Assembly: GCF_020379485.1 (NCBI RefSeq)
Contig: NC_063436.1
Span: 38,507,512 to 38,571,511 of the forward strand
Source: Brassica napus
Taxonomy: Eukaryota > Streptophyta > Magnoliopsida > Brassicales > Brassicaceae
Direction: 5' to 3'
DNA: 64,000 nucleotides
Each line of letters starts with the position of its first letter. Position 1 is the stretch's first letter. Under the pieces are notes generated by a model. That model had not been told where the DNA came from and made no database searches. It saw only the letters and a program-made list of their open reading frames with translations. Positions 59,239 to 64,000 of this stretch are shown piece after piece. Made by a program: the position numbers and the translations under genes.

Positions 59239-60771
59239 GGGGTGGCAACCTGGGAGAAGCTCCCCGACTGATGGCTGGTCCCTTCGGATAGGAACAAATG
59301 GCGTCGGTACTCTTCTTCCGGATTCCAATGTTCTGCACGATTCTCTAGCCATTCCTTCATGAGCTCCTATCTAGCCGAGGCTTTCAATTTCTGAACTAGT
59401 AGATCCCGGCGAGCCACCATGTCCTACACCTGGCCACCAAAGGGTCAAGGTTAGGCATATCCTCAGCACCTGTTGATGAGGTGGAAGATAGACCATTAGC
59501 CGATAAAGCAGCCCTCTCTAGTTTTGGCGGAGGAGTGTAAGAAGGACGCCGCTTCCGCGCTTTAGCCTTCTGATACTCATCATAGACAACCGATACCAGG
59601 AGCCTCGCCACTTTCCCTGGAAAAAGCAATGTAAGAGACAAACAAGAAAAAGTCCTACTGGGTAAAAACTAAAAGGGAAGGCTTACCCCAAACACGACTA
59701 CGACGCAAGGCTTCCCTGCTCACCAAAAAAGTCACCCATCGGAATCGTCGAGGAACTCATATTATAAGCTTCGCCACTGCTTCTCCAGCAAAGGATACCG
59801 GGCGGGACACATCTGACAAGCGAAAGCCAAACATCAATAAAACCGGGCTCCCAAAGGAATGGTAAAACTCAAAGCTTAAAGGAGAACTTACCAACGGTAC
59901 GCCAAGATGTTGAATAACCAAGCGGCTCTTGGATCTTCACGAACATGTACCGAAGGGGTGCCATCACGTGATCGAAGGCGATAGAACCCTGCTTTGTTCA
60001 CCAGAGGAGCGAAATACTAAGAATATAAAACCTCATGCACCCGACGGAAAATCCATGAAGTTCCCCGAGTACTTAAATGACCATTAAAGTCCTCCAAGTC
60101 AAAGGAGTAAGTTGAGAAGGACTGAAACCGAAGAAAGATGATACTTCGCCTATAAGAGAAGGGATAACACCTGGAAGCCTGCTTCCAGATATGCCACATA
60201 GACAGCCACCTCACTCACTCCTCCATCTGGAGCACGTTCGAACTCAGACTGAAGGATGAATCACATACTTCCTCCGCATGATAGCCAAATCTCCCTCTCG
60301 GATCTCATAACGGGGACCATCATCGAAGAAACAAGAACGACGCCTTCTCAGAGGTGCCATCGGAACCGCTTCACTATCAGCCTATGGAACATCTACCGAA
60401 GAAGGAACAGGAGATGAGAAGGGATCGGCGAAAGGACGACACAGCCTTGGGCGACCACCCACCAGTGAGGACAGAAACATAGGCGATTCGGGATTCATCT
60501 TTCTCAACCAAGGAGTCAGTGCTGGAATTGGGTTGAGGCCAGTTAGGAGATATTGCGAGCCCTTATATAATTCCGGTTCATTCCCTTTTGCGGGATTAAA
60601 TAAGTAATTAGAGATGTTTCCAAATATCCTGGAAAAATCCCTGACATAAAGGACAAGCAGTGAAAAGGAAACCCGGTCCTCGCAAGAGAAAGGGAATTCC
60701 CTCCTAAAAAGGAAAGTTTCTAGAAAGGATACACACTTTTGAAAAATAAGAAGAGCATCTAGTATCATCAA
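59239..60771 (-). pseudogene. Degraded antisense ORF of a Tat-type Ty3 element
   Basis: Minus-strand pieces include RPSYTPPPKLERAALSA, VYDEYQKAKARKRRPS, FEDFNGH-like and GGRPRLCRPFADPFSS. Between them the sequence is readable only across several frameshifts and stops, for example EGDLAIMRRKYVIHPS near 60280. Order and composition fit the N-terminal part of the antisense gene whose C-terminal coiled-coil part is seen at 52943-53677. Truncated at its 3' side by the LTR ending at 59238. Confidence 0.5.
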
Positions 60772-61105
60772 CCGAAAAAGGGCCTACGCAGGCCTTTAGG
60801 CCTCCTCTTCAGGGAAAAACATAGCTCCAGGCTCCACCGTCTCCAAGACGCCATCAGAAGCCCAGAGCTTCTCCGTCTTCGACAAGAAATCAGCGGTTCA
60901 AAAATTACGCCAGACCCCGGTCTGGTATAAGGGAACCGGTCCCCCGGGTTCAGAGTTTGGTTCCGGCCTGAGTGGAACCCGGGATCGCAAGATTACTGGA
61001 GCGATGTCCTGCTTAAGAGAAGCCTGCTGAGAATGAGCACATGTTATTTGAGTGCACATGTTATTCCCCGAGTTCGATGACGAAATCGAGCAATAAGGGG
61101 CAAAC

Positions 61106-61273
61106 TGTTGAGGGAAAATACTCTTGTATTGAATTTCTCCAGACCTCAGGCAGGACACCGGCCTCTTCAACCCCTCTAGGAGGCACCCCGGTTCCCCGCT
61201 ACGAAGTATTCCGGGTCCGGTCCCAGGGACCACCCCCTTCCCCGGGGAAAAGGAAAACTTTCTATAATGAGAA
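61106..61273 (+). repeat. LTR start fragment after polypurine tract
   Basis: AATAAGGGGCAAAC, a polypurine-like tract, precedes TGTTGAGGGAAAATACTC at 61106. The LTR is cut after about 170 bp by the sequence starting TGTGACACCCCC. Confidence 0.5.
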
Positions 61274-64000
61274 TGTGACACCCCCGATCGTAGATGACCA
61301 GAAATGACACGGTCGATGTTCCTCGATGGTCAATCCGAGGTTCTCAGAATACTTCCGATCACCTTAGACTAACAATCAAAGAACACCAACGCTCCTATCA
61401 GATATCACTCTAGGCTTTTCAACCCGAAAAAGCAATACCCGATAGTTAGTTCGTCCGGACAAGGACTAATATCATATGGAACCCGTACTTTAAAAACATT
61501 CTTTATATATCATTTAAAAGCATCTTTCAAAATTTGTTATAAATTAACCTCGAGGTTTTCGGTCTACAATTCTTATACATAAGATATATCAAAATGACTT
61601 TGCAAGGATAATAAAACTACCGCTGGCTAATGATATTCCTTCCCGTCCTAGAGTAAGGTCTCCCGTCTACTGATTACCTGCATCACAAATGAGTCATGAG
61701 TAAACTAGTTACTCGTCAGTGAGCCTAGTCCCGCACCCCACCGTATACTAATAATATCGCAAGCAATCAACTCCATTTGTATGCAGTTGAATTGTATTCT
61801 ATAACTAATAAAAATACATATATAAGCCTTATCATTCCATCGATGTGAATCTTATCTTAAATATCATCTCCACGACACCCGCCATTCACTCATACTTATA
61901 ATATATATATAGATTAAACTCGGAAAACCACCAAGGCTAACCGAGCCTAGCGCGAAAATAAATATAAACATCATCTCCATTAGATATTCCAAGATTGAAC
62001 ATCTAATGCTGCATGCAGTTACACGGCCTCCAGGGCGCGACCCCATCATCGTGTCTTCGTGGCCTTGTTTCGTATCACAGGAACAATTCACGGTAATGCG
62101 GGAACTTTCGGGAGAGTGAGTATACAATAAGGCTTCACATGATTTATACTCATATATTTAATAATATAATATATCAGTACTTGAGAACAAGTACTAAGGT
62201 TCGGAATAAACCTCAACGAACATTCATAAATATTTATTAAGTGTTTACACTAAGTAAACACCTCACCAATTCAATATTTGATCAAGAGACAAAGCCTATC
62301 AATCATTTACATTTTCAATCATGCAACACTAATTTATAACTCTTTAATCATCTATCTAGACTCACCTTTGATTCTATGAGATTGGCTAATCAAGACTAGA
62401 CTCGAGCTCAAGCTAATCACACTCCACTTCCGGTACACTTGAGATTCAGAACGGTCACAATTATCTGACTGATCCGACCACTCTCCTTGATATCTGAATT
62501 CAAACCAAGTGACTGAACGGCTACAAGGAGTGACTGGACCGATCTAGCAAAATTCCACAACCAACTGATCAAAACAGAACACAAGTACTAGGTTTAGTCA
62601 CTCGGTTCAGGTCATTAGCTTACACCTGTGCTAGGTGGTTCTAAGAAAATGATCAGTCCATGATCAAGTTCTTACCTAGACAGAAAACAGCTCTACTTGA
62701 TGAACCAGTCTTATGCCTCAACTTTACTCGACCACTGACCTGAAACAGAGCAGTTCATAACATGAAATTCAATCCAACAGTTCGGTTCTGAAGAAGATAT
62801 TTAAATCAGTTCCTAACAGCTTGGTTTACAACAAGGTTAATCAGTTCAGCTAGGGTGTAGTCCAGACCATGACCAGTTCAGTTCAGATTTAATCCAATCA
62901 GTTCATAATAGATGAGATAATTCTATTCCAGCAAACTAATTTATTCTGAAATAAATAAATCTGAACCGAAGAAAGGCTTAGACAATTGATCCATGACAAC
63001 CGCTTAACTAAATAACATCTGATTATGATCAAGACATGTTTGAGACAAGAGACTGAAGCTTACAACAGCAACTGATGGCCATATGAACTCAGATAATCCT
63101 CCCCTTGAAACTGAACTCGTGGCTGAACTATTTTAAAAGCATAAATCAGTATCGGTTCATCACAAAAACAGAACAAGGCCTAGGGTTTACTCTGGGTACC
63201 TAACCTTATGATCTTCTACCCAGCAGGGAACTGAGCTAGAGGATGGAACAAAGTCATCTAAGGTCGTGGCTAATTTTCCCATATTTTTTTCTGATTTTTC
63301 TCTTCTTTCTCATTGTTTTCTCTCTGAAAATTTCTCTTGTTATGCTGCAGGTTATGAACGTCCAGAGGAGAGAAGAAGGTGTTTTAAAGCATAAGGAGTT
63401 ACTTAAGATGAGGTTTTACTCTCACACAAGGCAAAGCTAAGGCTAGACAGGTGGAGACATGCTTCAGCACACCAAGCATCACAAGCAGCTGAACTTTTCC
63501 TTCTCATGAAGAAAGCTACAAGCAGATGAAGCAAGTAGCTTGTGACCAGCATGTGACTTATTTAATGAACAAGTAGGCAGGTACCTTGTGACAGACACAT
63601 GATAATCTAAATGAATCAAGCAGGCAGGCAGCACAAGACATGCACATGACTCACAAGCGGCTGAAAATATTCTCGACCAGTTCTCGATCAAATGTTTTCC
63701 GTCCATCGGTTCTCGTCCAGCTTAAATAAAACTCGACAATAATAACTAACACTTGGTCAGAACTATTAAGATGACGTATTTTGGCCACGAGACAGTCCCG
63801 CCACGAATAAATCACTGGGTCAATTTTTTTATTTTTAATTCTGGTCGAACCAACTCCAAAATGGTCGAGCGGGATTTTTCTCGACCAAATTTCTATCTGC
63901 TCATGAGGGTTATTACATAGAACCTTCCATATTTCTAAATATGGAAGAGTTTAACCTACTCCAACCGACTAAGGCCCGCCTTAAGAAGACTATATAATGG
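61274..64000 (+). mobile_element. Probable long LTR of another retrotransposon, running off the window
   Basis: Starts TGTGACACCCCCGATCG at the break of the previous LTR and continues 2.7 kb without ORFs. A TATA box (CTATATAATGG, 63990-64000) at the very edge fits the U3/R region of a large LTR. No terminal CA, primer site or target duplication can be checked. Open frames in this span are short and featureless. Confidence 0.4.

Overview
Nuclear DNA of a flowering plant, most likely a Brassica or close Brassicaceae relative. Genes have short introns with GT/AG borders and all recognisable coding is from Brassicaceae-type transposons: DUF1985/Ulp1-like MULE proteins, a MULE transposase, CTAG-ending Helitrons, Ty3-type LTR elements with an antisense ORF, and LINE RNase H fragments. 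I see no ordinary intact host gene except possibly an Agenet-domain gene carried inside a transposon. The window looks like heterochromatin built by nested insertion. The species cannot be fixed from the sequence alone.

Region 1-16623 is the highlight: a near-complete, possibly autonomous Mutator-like element of VANDAL type whose left end lies outside the window. It carries a VANC-like gene (DUF1985 plus a catalytically dead Ulp1-like domain), an array of 128-bp repeats, a four-exon Agenet (Tudor-like) gene, a second VANC-like gene of 16 phase-0 exons several of which are tandem copies, and on the minus strand an intact six-exon transposase gene. Introns and intergenic DNA are packed with TATAA motifs, often in pairs exactly 10 bp apart, while exons nearly lack them. 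VANDAL elements of Arabidopsis encode VANC proteins that recognise short dense motifs in their own element and reverse silencing. This element looks like an undescribed motif/protein pair of that kind, with an added putative chromatin reader.

Region 16.6-26 kb holds a tandem duplication, a 33-base C run, a MITE-like element, a degraded Helitron with possible captured exons, and a second MULE (21859-25929) with a perfect 9-bp target duplication. That MULE has no clear gene but contains some 55-60 GTCGTC/GACGAC motifs. A relative of it at 54.4-56.3 kb contains a DUF1985 fragment, which suggests a second motif/VANC system.

Region 26-43.5 kb is AT-rich and made of LINE 3' fragments (zinc-binding and RNase H domains), nested Helitrons, and fragments of a 26S proteasome subunit gene (RPN3 type).

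Region 43.5-64 kb is nested LTR retrotransposons. An outer Ty3-type element is split at its protease by a 7-kb LTR element without visible coding (CTATC target duplication), whose right LTR is itself split by a solo LTR (GCCCT target duplication). Antisense ORFs, arrays of a 26-bp perfect palindrome, minisatellites and a further LTR-like sequence running off the right edge fill the rest.
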